Assembly (NCBI GenBank): GCA_037501455.1
Contig: CM074863.1
Span: 8,552,001-8,616,000, forward strand
Length of the DNA: 64,000 nucleotides
Origin: Lantana camara
Lineage: Eukaryota; Streptophyta; Magnoliopsida; Lamiales; Verbenaceae
Direction of reading: 5' to 3'
In this document: positions 36,117 to 47,419 of the stretch, in pieces
Numbering within the stretch: position 1 is the stretch's first letter
Layout of the letters: every line of letters starts with the position of its first letter
Notes under the pieces: model-generated
The model's database searches: none
Told to the model about the DNA's origin: nothing
The model's input: only the letters and a program-made list of their open reading frames with translations
Made by a program: the position numbers and the translations under genes

Positions 36117-36260
36117 TTATAACTTAACTGTATCTCATGAAACTATTTGTAATTATTCCTATATTATATAGTGTTGGCGTGTACATCAGTCACGGGCTTA
36201 TTGTATAAAATTAAGGTTTAATCCCATTTTTTGTGCCGTAAAAATGGTATAATCAATTAA

Positions 36261-38131
36261 GGGAAAATTGCAAATTTGGGACACTAACATATCCCTCTTT
36301 GCATTTTTAGACTTTAATTTGGTATTTCTAATTTAAGGGATACTAACTTTCAAAATTTTGCAATTTTAGCCAAATCCCAACCGGATCCCTAATTTCTTCA
36401 GGGAATACCACCATTTTCTTCCCGAAATACCACCCTTGTGCCTACGTGGCTGCCGAAATGCCCCTGAAATTGGGATGTGGCATTGAATTGTCTAGTTGGC
36501 ATATCAAAATAGGACAACTCATTTAAAATGTACATGTTAGATTTTCACTTTTTTTTAAATTTTAAATTAATTAAAAGAAAATTAAATTTCTTATTTAGAT
36601 TAAAAATTAAATTCCTCCATTAAATATAATTTACAAAATATCCCCCAACCTTTCTCTCCTTCATCACTAACCCAGCACCACCACCGATGCCATCGCCTCC
36701 ACCACCACAAATCCGCCACCGTCTCACACGTCACCACCACCACAAATCTGCCACCGTCTCACCCATCACCGCCACGATTTCACCTACTCACCACACTCAG
36801 CCGCCACACAACTAAGCATACACCACCCATCACAACTACCATCAAATTGCCACCATCTCATCGACTTACCACCATCGCGCCAACACTGTTGAGCACCCAC
36901 GATATTTTCTCTCTCTTTCACACACATATACATATGATTTCTCTTTATCTAGGGGCTATGGTGATGATGATGGCTTGGAGGAAGAAGTAGATCTGGAACT
37001 TGTATGGCCGTCGCGGCTGGTGGTGGCGGCGATGGCTCAAAGAGAGAGAGAGAGAGAGAAACGGGGGAGAGAGGAGGGATCTACAATCACCCGATGACGG
37101 CAAGAGGGCTTGGCGAAGACAGCGGCCTGGTGGTGGTCAGGTGCAGACCGGGACGGCGGCGGCGGATTAAACATGTGTGGCGATTTTTTATTTTTTAACT
37201 AAAGTATTGTATTTTCATTTAATAGTTTTCTATATATTAACATATTAATAAATTAATGGTGTTTACAAATGAAACTATAATATTTTATAAGAAAATTAGA
37301 TAAAATTAAATTTAGCATGCGATAATATTGATTACAACATATTATTAGTTTTAGTTTGACATTAGATTTTTGTATATTAAAATATTATTTTATCATTTAT
37401 TTATTGTATATAAACTTTTAACTTTTTGCTCTTATAATTTTAATGTAATATTTATAAAAATAAATTGATATCATTTTGGACGGTGGTGATGGGATTGGGA
37501 AGAAAAAGGAAGGATTATTTTTCTAATATATTTATAACTGATTTAAGTATTTCATTAGGAAATAAGTTTTTTTTTTTTAATGTATATAACCGTATGTCTT
37601 TAACTATAATTGTGTGTATAAGAATAAACATAGTTGTAAATTGAATATTAAATTTAATTACAAATAATAGGATTATTTATGTATATATCCATAATTGTAA
37701 ATATATGTAAGAATATACTTATTAATAAAAATATCATTTTTATTAGAATTTAGATTAGATATATTTTATTATGTACAGTACATAGTAGGATTTAATATAT
37801 CTATAATAATATATATATAATTCAAAATAAAAATTTTGTTATATTTATTTTCATATATAATAAATATTTTAAGATGTAGTATTCTTAGTTGGAATTTTAT
37901 TTATTTTTAAATAACATAAATTAAGTAAGTTACCTATGTGGCATGGTGGTTTTGCCACGCAGGCAAAACAACAGCCACATACTCATTTTCAAGTGGGAAT
38001 TAGGGATCCGGTTGGGATTTGACCAAAATTGCAAAATTTTGAGAGCAAGTGTCCCTAAAATCAGAATTGCCAAATTAAAGTCCAAAAATACAAAAAAGGG
38101 TATGTTAGTATCCCAAATTTGTAATTTTCCC
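36261..38131. mobile_element. Mutator-like fold-back element, 1871 bp
   Basis: A perfect 9-bp duplication ATCAATTAA (36252-36260 and 38132-38140). The ends are GGGAAAATTGCAAATTTGGG and, inverted, AAATTTGTAATTTTCCC; inverted similarity runs about 210 bp (to TAGCCAAATCCCAACCGGAT / ATCCGGTTGGGATTTGACCA) and weakly further. The middle has a CCACCACC-rich block (36670-36890) and GGTGGTGGCGGCG with a (GA)n run (37040-37056), possibly a captured gene 5' end; the frame at 37004-37198 has no recognised domain. No transposase. Confidence 0.88.
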
Positions 38132-38140
38132 ATCAATTAA

Positions 38141-38817
38141 ATTGTACTCGTACTTTCATGGTTTTTCTTTTGGCTGAATTGGATTATGGTGTGATATGAG
38201 AGGTGCTAATTTTTTTTGAAAGGATATTAGAGGTGCTAATTGACGAGTTAAATAATTGGATAGGACTTTGGGCAAGTTGATGGAAATTAGAGGTGCTAAG
38301 CTAAGTGACAAATCAGCTCTGGTTAATTAGAACTTGGGGCATCTTCACTGCATTTTAATGATCAGACAAATTAGATTAATCAGTTGTATTATATATGTTG
38401 GGGCCCAATGATGATGAGGTTAGTTAAACGAACGACCAATTAATGCAACGTTTAAAGTAATTAGATATAAATTTTTTATTTTTATTTTTATGATGATCTA
38501 AATTAATATTTCAAGTATATATCTATGATTTCTTTTAAAATTACAATAACAACTATATATCCAACTGCATATCGTTAATAATCGTGAGGTCATTGTGCAT
38601 AATATAATGTTGTAAATTGTAATCACTCATGGCCAATTTAGAATTTTAGAAGTATGTGAGTCGTCCTTTATTTTCTTAAATAAAGATATATAGTGTCATC
38701 ATATTCAAATATAGGCTGCCAATTAAAATTATTCAATGGATTTTTTTATCTAGTTTGGGTGTTTATGAACACAAATATAAAAAATTATTGATAGCATCAA
38801 GGGATTATTTATATGAT

Positions 38818-38869
<52 letters not shown>

Positions 38870-39134
38870 TTTTGAAACTCTATATTGATGTCTGTAGAGA
38901 GGTTAGACCACATCATCAGCAACGTAATTGTGTTGATCAACTGGAGGAGGAAAGTATTAAGAAATGACGGTATAGAGAGCATTATATTATAACTGTTCTT
39001 TTCACAAAAAAAAAAAAACTCTTTTCATTTTAAATCCCTTGAATGATGGTATGGTAGGGGTTTTCAATCTCTTCTTCACTTTATTTACAACTCACATGAA
39101 TTAGCTTATGCTTTATTAATACTGCTAGTCTCAT
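38141..39134. other. Spacer with microsatellite
   Basis: No gene seen. A short repeat AGAGGTGCTAAT occurs three times at 38200-38300. The open frame spanning 38755-38967 is made by the TA microsatellite. Confidence 0.5.
38824..38868. repeat. (TA)n microsatellite
   Basis: An uninterrupted run of about 22 TA units. Confidence 0.95.
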
Positions 39135-40082
39135 TTAGCAAACTCTAATACAAATTATAGGCCAAGAAAGAACCAGAAATAGCATAAGCAAAAGGACAGT
39201 ACATGTTGCTGCCTTACCCATCTTCACCTTAATTTCCCAACTCTTCCTTTCCATTTCTACACTCTTCCTTTCAATTTCCAAGTATCTATGGATAAAGTCT
39301 TCATTTTTCATCTGTCCCCTACATTTGTCCATATATATTAAAAATTCTTTATTCCTTATTCTCTCTCTATGAAATTCACGCATGACCCTTGTTTTTCTAG
39401 TGTACATTTCCGATTTCCTAATTTTCATTTTCCTTTCCAAGTATTTGAGGTATTTGTTCAAATACATTAAGAATTCTTTATTTTTCTTCTTCTCCATATC
39501 AAATTCACACATAACAATTTCTTCCCTACTCTTCCTTTCCATTTCCAAGTATTTGCCCACAACCATTAAGAATTCTTCTTCATTTGTCACCATCTTATCC
39601 CTACTTTTCCAAATTTTCATCCTCTCTCTATCAGTTTCAACGCTTCTCTTCCAACTTTCTTCCACACTCTTCCTTTCCATTTCGAAGTATCTATTAAAAT
39701 ACATTAAGAAATTTTCACTTTGCATCTTATCCCTATGAACAATTTCTTCTCTAGTCTTCTTTTCATGCATCAAAATTTCTTTCCTGTTCTTTATTTCCAT
39801 TTCCAAGTATTTGTCCACCAAATCTTCATAACAACTTGCTTGCCTAGTCTCGATATCTTCAAGCTTTTCCAAGTATTTGTCCATCTTATCCACATAGATT
39901 ACGGATTCTTGATTTTTTATCTTCTCCCTATTAAATTCACGCAAATACAATGATTTAATATTGTCCACATGCTTACACAAGCATGTAACTATGTCAAGTA
40001 AAAAATAAGAAAAACATGAAAATAAGTAAATCTTAATGATATCAATTTGATGCAATGCACTAATTCTTTCATCAAACTTCAT
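39135..40082 (-). CDS. Coiled-coil protein with a membrane segment at each end (315 aa)
   Basis: Intact frame from an ATG (40082-40080). An N-terminal hydrophobic stretch (residues about 15-36, IIKIYLFSCFSYFLLDIVTC) is followed by some 250 residues of highly charged, helix-prone sequence built of imperfect repeats around YLEMERKSREEI (variants YFEMERKSVEES, YLEIERKSVEME). A C-terminal hydrophobic segment (about 290-312, CTVLLLMLFLVLSWPIICI) precedes a two-residue tail. This predicts a coiled coil tethered to a membrane at both ends. I do not recognise a family. A decayed duplicate lies at 3183-4608; loss of frame there and retention here, despite similar nucleotide divergence, hints that this copy may be or recently was under selection. 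The leader contains a donor-like ATGTAAGAG at about 40184, so a 5' UTR intron is possible. Confidence 0.6.
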   Translation of the reverse strand: MKFDERISALHQIDIIKIYLFSCFSYFLLDIVTCLCKHVDNIKSLYLREFNREKIKNQESVIYVDKMDKYLEKLEDIETRQASCYEDLVDKYLEMEIKNRKEILMHEKKTREEIVHRDKMQSENFLMYFNRYFEMERKSVEESWKRSVETDRERMKIWKSRDKMVTNEEEFLMVVGKYLEMERKSREEIVMCEFDMEKKKNKEFLMYLNKYLKYLERKMKIRKSEMYTRKTRVMREFHRERIRNKEFLIYMDKCRGQMKNEDFIHRYLEIERKSVEMERKSWEIKVKMGKAATCTVLLLMLFLVLSWPIICIRVC

Positions 40083-40258
40083 TAAGCAAGACCTTAAATT
40101 TCAAATTAGATTAGATGAAATATTAAGCAGACAAACCGACACACATACATACATAGGGTGAGAGAAATAGTCGGCGGCTCTTACATGTTGTCGACGGACG
40201 CAGAGAAAGCAATCGCCCATTCGCCCCAGCAAGCAAGAACGAAGGAGAAGTAATATGA
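40083..40258 (-). promoter_or_regulatory. Shared 5' leader of the coiled-coil gene
   Basis: Sequence similar to 4390-4608 (GGGTGAGA..ATAGTCGGCGGC), ending at AATATGAT in both copies, which marks the edge of the duplication. Confidence 0.5.
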
Positions 40259-40599
40259 TGCACCCAATAATATGTCTGTATGATGGCCATTAAATAAGTT
40301 GGTCAGCCCTAAAATTGTGTGAGATACAAATGCCGAAAATTTTCAAAAATCTTTTTAAGGACCGATTCAATCGGTACTATAACATTATACTTATATTTAA
40401 TTAATCAAAAATCATTTCTATTGTAACTAAACCATCAAATTCTAGAATGTTTTAATCATAAACGTACACGTACCTTTGTTTTGCATAAATAAATCAGTAA
40501 ATCTTATACTTGTTTATTAATATATTAAATATAAATGCAAATATGTAAATAAGTTGGCGAAAATGTTGGAGATAACTGCGGAACTTTATTATTTATTGG

Positions 40600-40640
<41 letters not shown>
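40600..40640. repeat. (TA)n microsatellite
   Basis: About 20 TA units, just left of the Mutator-like element at 40671. Confidence 0.9.
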
Positions 40641-40641
<1 letters not shown>

Positions 40642-41204
40642 TAATTTCAGATTTCTTTGTTTAAAAATAAGGGTTAATTACACTAGACCCCCCAAATTAA
40701 ATAGAGTAATTACAGTTGGTACCCCACTTTTAGATATAATTACAAACACCATCCTTTTCGAGTTTGTTTATTACACATAACCCCCAAAATTGTTAAAAAA
40801 TTGATTATGTCAGTAGAAATATTTGTAAAAGTTCGAAATTAACCCTATTGACTTCGGTCAAATTTTTATTAATCATGTCCTTCGGGTTTCATTGTAATTT
40901 AGTAAATTAAAATGGGGGTTATGTGTATTTTTTTATGTTAAATTTTTAATCAGATTTTTTAATTGAAATTAGTTGTTGCAACGGTTATTTCCATGCCTAA
41001 TAAGACCGTTATTTTCATAATTTAAAATCTATAAATATTGAGTCGAATATGTGGAAATTATACAATTATCAAGGTTGCCACACATTTGACACTTCTTATT
41101 CTGGTATTTTAATGCTCGAAACTTGAATAATAACTACTTGAAACAATGGGAGATATTAACTATTGGTTTGTATGTGTGAAACTCAATATTTATAACATTC
41201 AAAT

Positions 41205-41902
41205 TGTAGCACCCGTAACGCTAGGTAGCCACATCCCAGCACTATAGTTCAATCCACATATTAATCCATCTAATTCATAACCCTAGCTTCAATTCTCAAT
41301 TCAAGAATTCATACAAAAATCCTCATCTATACCTTAAATAAAAGAGAGAAGGAAAGAGATGAAGTTGTGATGATGATGATGATGATGATACTTCAAAGTT
41401 CACAATTCCTCCGGAAATTTAGCTTGAAAATGATGAAATCTTCTTCTTCTCCCTTGGGGTTTTGATCGTGAGAAATATGAAAGCAAAGTTGTTGTATGAA
41501 ATAGATGGAATGTTATGGAAGAGATGCATTTTTCAAGGTTCATCTCTTAAAAGATCACTCAACCAAGTTTGCATTTAAGTCCTCAAGGTTTTTGAATTCA
41601 TGCAATCAAAGATCAAGCTTTCATATAAGATCAATTTAATCCCATGAAATGGTCATACAATTTAGTCCTCAAATTTGAATGAATGATCAATTAAGGACAA
41701 ATAAGCAATTAAGTCACGTTCGGTAATTAATTCACGTAAATTCTCACGTTAAAGATAATTTCATATAAGTACATGTAGATATAACGCATATAATGGCATG
41801 AAATCCATAATAAAGTAAACGAAAGAATTAAGTAAACCCCAACTCCCGAAGACCCGCACGTGACGTGCTTACCTGAACCTCCGGAAAAACTGGGGCATTA
41901 CA
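41205..41902 (-). repeat. 3' LTR of the gypsy element, 698 bp
   Basis: Plus orientation: TGTAGCACCCGTAACGCTAG to GGGGCATTACA. Includes a (GAT)n run near 41370. Differs from the 5' copy at scattered sites. Confidence 0.92.
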
Positions 41903-41920
41903 ACTCTCCCCCTCTCCCTT
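41903..41920 (-). other. Polypurine tract of the gypsy element
   Basis: Minus strand AAGGGAGAGGGGGAGAGT, directly before the 3' LTR. Confidence 0.85.
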
Positions 41921-41944
41921 AGAAGAATCTGGTCCCCAGATTCA

Positions 41945-44415
41945 CTAATCGAAAATAAACAATTCTGGATGGAACCGTCTCATTTTATCGTCGATTTCCC
42001 AAGTGACCTCTTCAGTCTTATCACTTCTCCATAGAACTTTAACCATTGGAATTTTTCGGTTTCTTAATTCTTGAAACTTCCGATCTAAGATATTAACCAG
42101 CTTCTGAACAAAAGTCAGATTCGGTTCCAACTCCACTTCTTCCACAGGTAGAATCTCGGTTTTATCGGGGTACTATTTTCTTAACTGAGATACATGAAAG
42201 ACATTATGGATCCCCGTGAGACTTGGAGGTAAATTCAATCGATAGGCTACTTCACATACTCTTTCAAGAATCTCGGAGGGACCCAAATAACGAGGATTAA
42301 GCTTTCCTCCTTTTCCAATCCAAGCAAATCCTTTTCGTGGAGACGCTTTCAAGAATACCCGATCTCCAACTTCAAATTCAAGATCCCTTCGACGATGATC
42401 GGCGCAACTCTTTTGTCTATCCTGAGTTGCTCGCATCTGTTGTTGTATTTGTTGGGCTTTCTCGATCATATCCCTTACCGCTTTAGAAGGTTTCTCCAAT
42501 TTCTCACTCTTCTTAACACCTTCTTGTTTAGTCAACTTCCACTCTTCTAAATCAAAGAATAATGAAGACCGACACTTCCGCCCATAAAGTAATTCATACG
42601 GAGCCATACCGATCGAAGCTTGATATTGTTGTTATATGCAAACTCAATCAAAGGAAGTTGTTCATGCCAAGAGTCTGAAAATCCAACGGACACGCTCGAA
42701 GCAAATCTTCCAAATACCTTACCAATCTCTCGGACTGTCCATCTGTTTGAGGGTGAAATGAGGTACTAAACTTAAGCTTCGTACCTAGAATACTATGCAA
42801 TTCCCGCCACAATCTCGAAGTAAATCGGGGATCTCTATCCGAAACAATACTAACCGGAATACCATGAAACCGAACAATATCCCGGTTATATATCTCGGCC
42901 AACTTGCAAATCTTATAAGACATCCGAACAAGCAGAAAATGGGCAGATTTAGTTAACTGATCCATAATTACCCAGATACCATCAAACCCACTTTTCACTC
43001 TCGGTAACCCGGATATAAAATCCATCGTCACCTGTTCCCACTTCCATTCGGGAATAGGTAACAGCTGTAGAAAACCTTCGGGTTTCTAATGCTCGGCTTT
43101 AACTCTCTGACATGTTAGACAGTGTTTCACATAGTCGGCTACGTCTTTCTTCAACCCGTTCCACCAATAATATTGCTTCAGATCCTTGTACATTTTATTT
43201 CCTCCTGGATGGATAAAATAAGCCGACTTGTGAGCCTCCTCGAGTAACATTCTCTTCAACTCTTCAGGCATTACCACTCGGTTCTTGAGACGAAGAAGAC
43301 CGGTCTCTCAAACCCGAATGGACATTTCGGATCATCTCTTACCTTTGCTACCAATTTCTGAACTTTCAGATCATTATTCAGAGCCTCAAATAATCTGTAC
43401 TTCAAGTTCGGTTGTATAGTGGATATTAGCGACCCGAGCCTTCACAATAATCGGTTGAATTCCACTACTTTCCCCTACTTCCAAACTCGATACACTAGCT
43501 TTCCTACTAAGTGCATCGGTGACCACATTGGCTTTACCGGGATGGTATTTGATAGTGCAATCATAATATTCTAACCTTTCCATCCAACGTCGTTGCCTCA
43601 TATTCAAATCCTTTTGAGTGAATAAATACTAAAGGCTCTTATGGTCAGTGAAAATTTCAACAGACACCCCGTATAAATAATGTCACCATTTTCCTAATGC
43701 AAACACTACGGCTTCAAGCTCAAGGTCATGCGTAGGGTAATTCTTTTCATATTCCTTCAACTTTCGGGAAGCATAAGCAATCACCTTTTCGTTCTGAGTT
43801 AACACATACCCCAAATCTTCTTTCAAAGCATCTGTATAGACCACATACCCTTCAGAGTCTTCAGGAAGAGTTAACACCGGAGCAGTACCAATCTCTCTTT
43901 CAAGAAGTTGAAGCTTCTCTCACAATCTTCATCCCATACAAACCTTACTTCTTTCTTTGTTAACCGGTTAACGGAGCGGCGATCTTTGAAAAATCCTTTA
44001 CGAACCTTCTATAATACCCCGCTAATCCCAAGAAGCTTCTAATTTTGGAGGCATTCTTTGGTTTCTCCCATTTTAACACTGCTTCAATCTTTGAGGGATC
44101 AACTTCTAATCCGTTTCCCGAAATAACATGCCCTAAGAAGGAAACCCGATCAATCCAAAATTCACACTTGCTAAACTTGGCGAATAATTGATGCTCTTTT
44201 AATGTTTTCAATACTAGTTGAAGATGCCTTGCATGCTCTTCGGCAGACTTGGAGAAGACCAAAATATCATCGATGAATATTACTACAAACTTATCCAGAA
44301 AAGGTCGAAAAATTTGATGCATCATATCCGTAAAAGCTGCTGGGGCATTTGTTAATCCAAATGGCATAACCATGAACTCGTAATGCCCGTACCGAGTATT
44401 GAAGCCCGTCTTTGG
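41945..44415 (-). pseudogene. Gypsy pol remnant: RT, RNase H, integrase, chromodomain
   Basis: Reading down the minus strand: reverse transcriptase from [20 protein letters not shown] with the FIDDILVFS catalytic box (44415-43960); RNase [18 protein letters not shown] and [18 protein letters not shown] (43877-43683); [17 protein letters not shown] (43560-43500); the integrase zinc region with H-H and CLTCQRVKAEH (43277-43086); the integrase core with MDFISGLP, SDRDPRF and FHPQTDGQSER (43031-42648); APYELLYGRKCRS and the GPSEILERVCEVAYRLNLP region (42607-42173); chromodomain-like ILDRKFQELRNRKIPMVKVL, WEIDDKMRRFHPEL (42145-41945). At least five breaks interrupt it. Several stops sit where arginine CGA or tryptophan TGG is expected (for instance TGA after ALGKW), the kind of change made by deamination of methylated cytosine. 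Confidence 0.93.
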
Positions 44416-45101
44416 AACGCTAGGTAGACACATCCCCCACACTATAGTTCAATCCACATATTAATCCATCTAATTCATAACCCTCGCTTCAATTCTCAAT
44501 TCAAGAATTCATACAAAAATCCTCATCTATACCTTAAATGAAAGAGAGAAGGAAAGAGATGAAGTTGTGATGATGATGCTGATGATACTTCAAAGTTCAC
44601 AATTCCTTCGGAAATTTAGCTTGAAAATGATGAAATCTTCTTATTCTCCCTTGGGTTTTTGATCGTGAGAAATATGGAAGCAAAATTGTTGTATGAAATA
44701 GATGGAATGTTATGGAAGAGATGCATTTTTCAAGGTTCATCTCTTAAAAGAGATGACTCAACCAAGTTTGCATTTAAGTCTTCAAAGTTTTTGAATTCAT
44801 GCAGTCAAGGATCAAGCTTTCATATAAGATCAATTTAATCCCATGAAATGGTCATACAATTTAGTCCTCAAATTTGAATGAATGATCAATTAAGGATAAA
44901 TGAGCAATTAAATCACGTTCGGTAATTAATTCACGTAAATTCTCACGTTAAAGATAATTTCATATAAGTACATGGAGATATAACGCATATAATGGCATGA
45001 AATTCGTAATAAAGTAAACGAAAGAATTAAGTAAATCCCAACTGCCGAAGACCCGCACGTGGCGTGCTTACCTGAATCTCCGGAAAAACAGGGGCGTTAC
45101 A
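44416..45101 (-). repeat. 5' LTR of the gypsy element, 686 bp, 3'-truncated
   Basis: Begins TGTAACGCCCC on the minus strand at 45101 and matches the other LTR until AACGCTAGG (44416). The terminal 12 bp are missing, replaced by reverse transcriptase sequence. Confidence 0.9.
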
Positions 45102-45769
45102 CAAATTATGAAAATTATGGTCATATTAGACACGGGAGTAGCCGTTGCAATAACTAATTTCAATTCAAAAATCTAATTGAAAATTTAACATAAAAAATTT
45201 CACATAACCCCCATTTAATTTACTAAATTACAATGAACCCCAAGGACATGATCAGTAATAAAAATTTGATTGAAGTCAACAGGGTTAATTTCGGGCATTC
45301 ACAAGTATTTTTGCTGACATCATCAAATTTTTAACGATTTTGGGAGTTAAGTGTAATAAACAAACTCCAGAGGGTGGTGTCTGTAATTATATCTAAAAGT
45401 GTAATTACCCTATCTAATTGGGGGTCAAGTGTAATTAACCCTAAAAATAATTAAGCAGTTAAATAAATCTTGAAGTCCCTGTATTTCCGGTAGCAACCTC
45501 ACGACCCTTTCTTCGCAACGAACCCTCTTCTATCCCTTTTTACACTACACAATGATACTAGCTAGACCAAATCCCGAAGAGTTGTAGAAGTGAAATCTTG
45601 ATTTAATTAGAATGGATCAAACGGATAAAACTAAGAATATACAAATAAACAAAATTAATAAAACTCATTAATTCAATCAAATCCATGATCGATCCCGTAC
45701 AAGAACCTAATCTATCTTAGTATATCATCTTCCCCATTTGAGCTTCATAACATGTAAGCGTCAATTTAG

Positions 45770-46012
45770 CTAAAACCCATTCCTCAAATCGTTGTAACAA
45801 AACATCTCAACCTCCCGTTCATACCCCACTTTAGTCTTTACAACGATGCCGTCAACAGCCGCTACGGTTAAGGTTGTTGCAGATCCAATAAACATCCCGT
45901 GGTCAACAATAGCAGGAAGCCTCAATATCAAATCACTTGCTTCGTTTAAATCACCAATTTTGGTCTCGAAATACAATTCAAAGATATAATTCCCATTATC
46001 ACTGACATGTCA
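45770..46012 (-). pseudogene. Ribose-5-phosphate isomerase C-terminal fragment
   Basis: The minus strand reads SDNGNYIFELYF, then ETKIGDLNEASDLILRLP, then IVDHGMFIGSATTLTVAA. This matches the C-terminal part of RpiA-type ribose-5-phosphate isomerase, whose family shows D-NYI-D-YF, then GVVEHGMFL-MATTVIVAG. The enzyme interconverts ribose-5- and ribulose-5-phosphate in the pentose phosphate and Calvin pathways. A splice-acceptor-like GACATGTCAG precedes the block at about 46003. No upstream catalytic region was found nearby, and the frame ends at a stop in unrelated sequence. A lone exon-sized piece, taken as a pseudogene. Confidence 0.65.
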
Positions 46013-46657
46013 TATACGAATACGGATAAAATACAATATATGTAGCAGCACATAAGTCAAAACGGTGCTTTGCCCTGTCTCAAGTAAGCTGAGAAACCTA
46101 CATAATTGGAAAACCAACAACTATTATTTTTTAAATAGAAATGTATATACACATTAAGGAATAGCCGTATTCTAAAGTATGATATCTAGTCTAAGTTCCA
46201 ACTTTGTTGCCAGTGCAACTTCCTCGTAAATTCGTGAAGAAAGCTTAGCAAACACTTTCTCCCTTTGAGGGAGATTTGAGTAAACCATCCAAAGAGAAAG
46301 ACTAAGCATGACTCCTACTGATGTCATGGCTAATCCTGCATATACAATCCCAAGATCGTGCTCCAATAATAGCTCGACGTGATGTTTCTAGTAATATCAC
46401 ACACAAAATTACAATTCTCAAGTGTGAGTAACAGAGGCGTGTAATGCTGATTCAGTCAGTTCAGTCAGTTCCGTGTACGTTTTGGGACTCAGCCTCTGTA
46501 AGCCACAATGTGTTTGAGGCAGTTTAGGCAATCAACAATGTTTGTAAGGGAGAGACAAGAGATCTTTACTCAGAGTGGTAAGTTTTCAGCTGTAAGGACT
46601 TTTCTTTAATTTAGATTGTTCAAGGATGGCCTCCGGGGACAAAATGAAATATATGCA
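46013..46657. other. Spacer with a short hydrophobic frame
   Basis: A minus-strand frame at 46172-46366 (64 codons) has a membrane-like segment (YAGLAMTSVGVMLSLSLWMV) but no family I can name. Otherwise nothing is seen. Confidence 0.3.
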
Positions 46658-46770
46658 TAGTAAACTAGGGATGTAAACGAGACGAGCCTGTTCGTAAACC
46701 TAACGAGTCGAATCAATAAAGGTTCGGGCTCGAATTCGAGGTAGTCAAACCCGAACCGAACCATGGCTCG

Positions 46771-47202
46771 ATTCGGGTTGACAACGCGATCGGGATTGGG
46801 GTAGTAGCAAGAACTGAGGACGGAACATGCGTAGGTTGGGGAACAGACAGAAAATTGAATACTACGAACCCTATGGCGGCGGAAAAGCAGGCAGCTCTGT
46901 CAGCGGTTAAATTGGCGAGAGACTTTAGATGGAGCCATGTTATTTTTGAAGGCGACAACATCACTTTGATCAACAAGCTCCGCTCCAAGGCAGAGGATCT
47001 ATCTGAGCTGGGAAATATTTTTTATGACATTAAATCTATTAGCTCTCAGTTTGATGGTTGTGTTTTCTCTTATGTTAGACATGATGTCAATAGAGTGGCT
47101 CACAAGTTAGCTCGTAATGCGGCTTCTGCCTGCTTTGGTTCGGTTAATATTCCTGCTTTCATTGTTGACATTGTTTTGGAGGAATTAAAAGCATTAATAT
47201 AG
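46771..47202 (+). pseudogene. RNase H-like domain fragment (RVT_3 type)
   Basis: Open from the element's left end: DNAIGIGVVARTEDG (first strand), AAEKQAALSAVKLARDF with the conserved E, VIFEGDNITLINKL with the conserved D, and YVRHDVNRVAHKLARNAA with the final H/N. This is the RNase H-like domain found at the C-terminus of plant LINE polyproteins and in stand-alone plant proteins. It ends at TAG, then TTTTTTTTC and AAAAAAAA (47212-47227), which would fit a LINE 3' end. No start codon or upstream reverse transcriptase is present, so it is a captured or inserted fragment. Confidence 0.7.
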
Positions 47203-47419
47203 ATTGTTGGTTTTTTTTCAAAAAAAAGAAGAAAACATTATTCTCTCTCTCACCTCTCTCACAATTCTGATTTTATAATCAAAATTACGCCATTTTCTTT
47301 CTCTTCGAACAAGAAACCCTAGCCCCCAAAATCCAAATCCCATTTTCCCTCTGCCGCCGACCGTCCATCGTCCTCCACCGTGTCGCCACCGTCCCACCCA
47401 TCCGCCGTCGCGATAGTTA

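Larger units (their letters stand above)
41205..45101 (-). mobile_element. Deleted Ty3/gypsy chromovirus-type element
   Basis: A 5-bp duplication CAAAT (41200-41204 and 45102-45106) flanks LTRs TGTAACGCCCC..TGCTACA read on the minus strand. Only the 3' half of pol remains: partial reverse transcriptase, RNase H, integrase and a chromodomain-like end. The 5' LTR joins directly into the reverse transcriptase at 44415, so gag, protease and the N-terminal reverse transcriptase are deleted, along with the last 12 bp of the 5' LTR. The chromodomain and order suggest the Tekay/Del-like group. It sits inside the Mutator-like element. Confidence 0.92.
40671..45441. mobile_element. Mutator-like element with long TIRs, host to a gypsy insertion
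   Basis: A perfect 9-bp duplication TAAAAATAA (40662-40670 and 45442-45450). The TIRs begin GGGTTAATTACACTAGACCC and GGGTTAATTACACTTGACCC (right, inverted) and remain alignable for about 370 bp, through CACATAACCCCC and GTTGCAACGG. Removing the gypsy element leaves about 870 bp, almost all TIR: a classic MITE-like MULE without coding capacity. Confidence 0.9.

Noticed and set aside
38755..38967. 70-codon frame
   Set aside because: Built largely by the TA microsatellite (IYIYIY run).
46713..46988. 91-codon minus frame across the hAT-like end
   Set aside because: Antisense shadow of the RNase H domain read on the plus strand.
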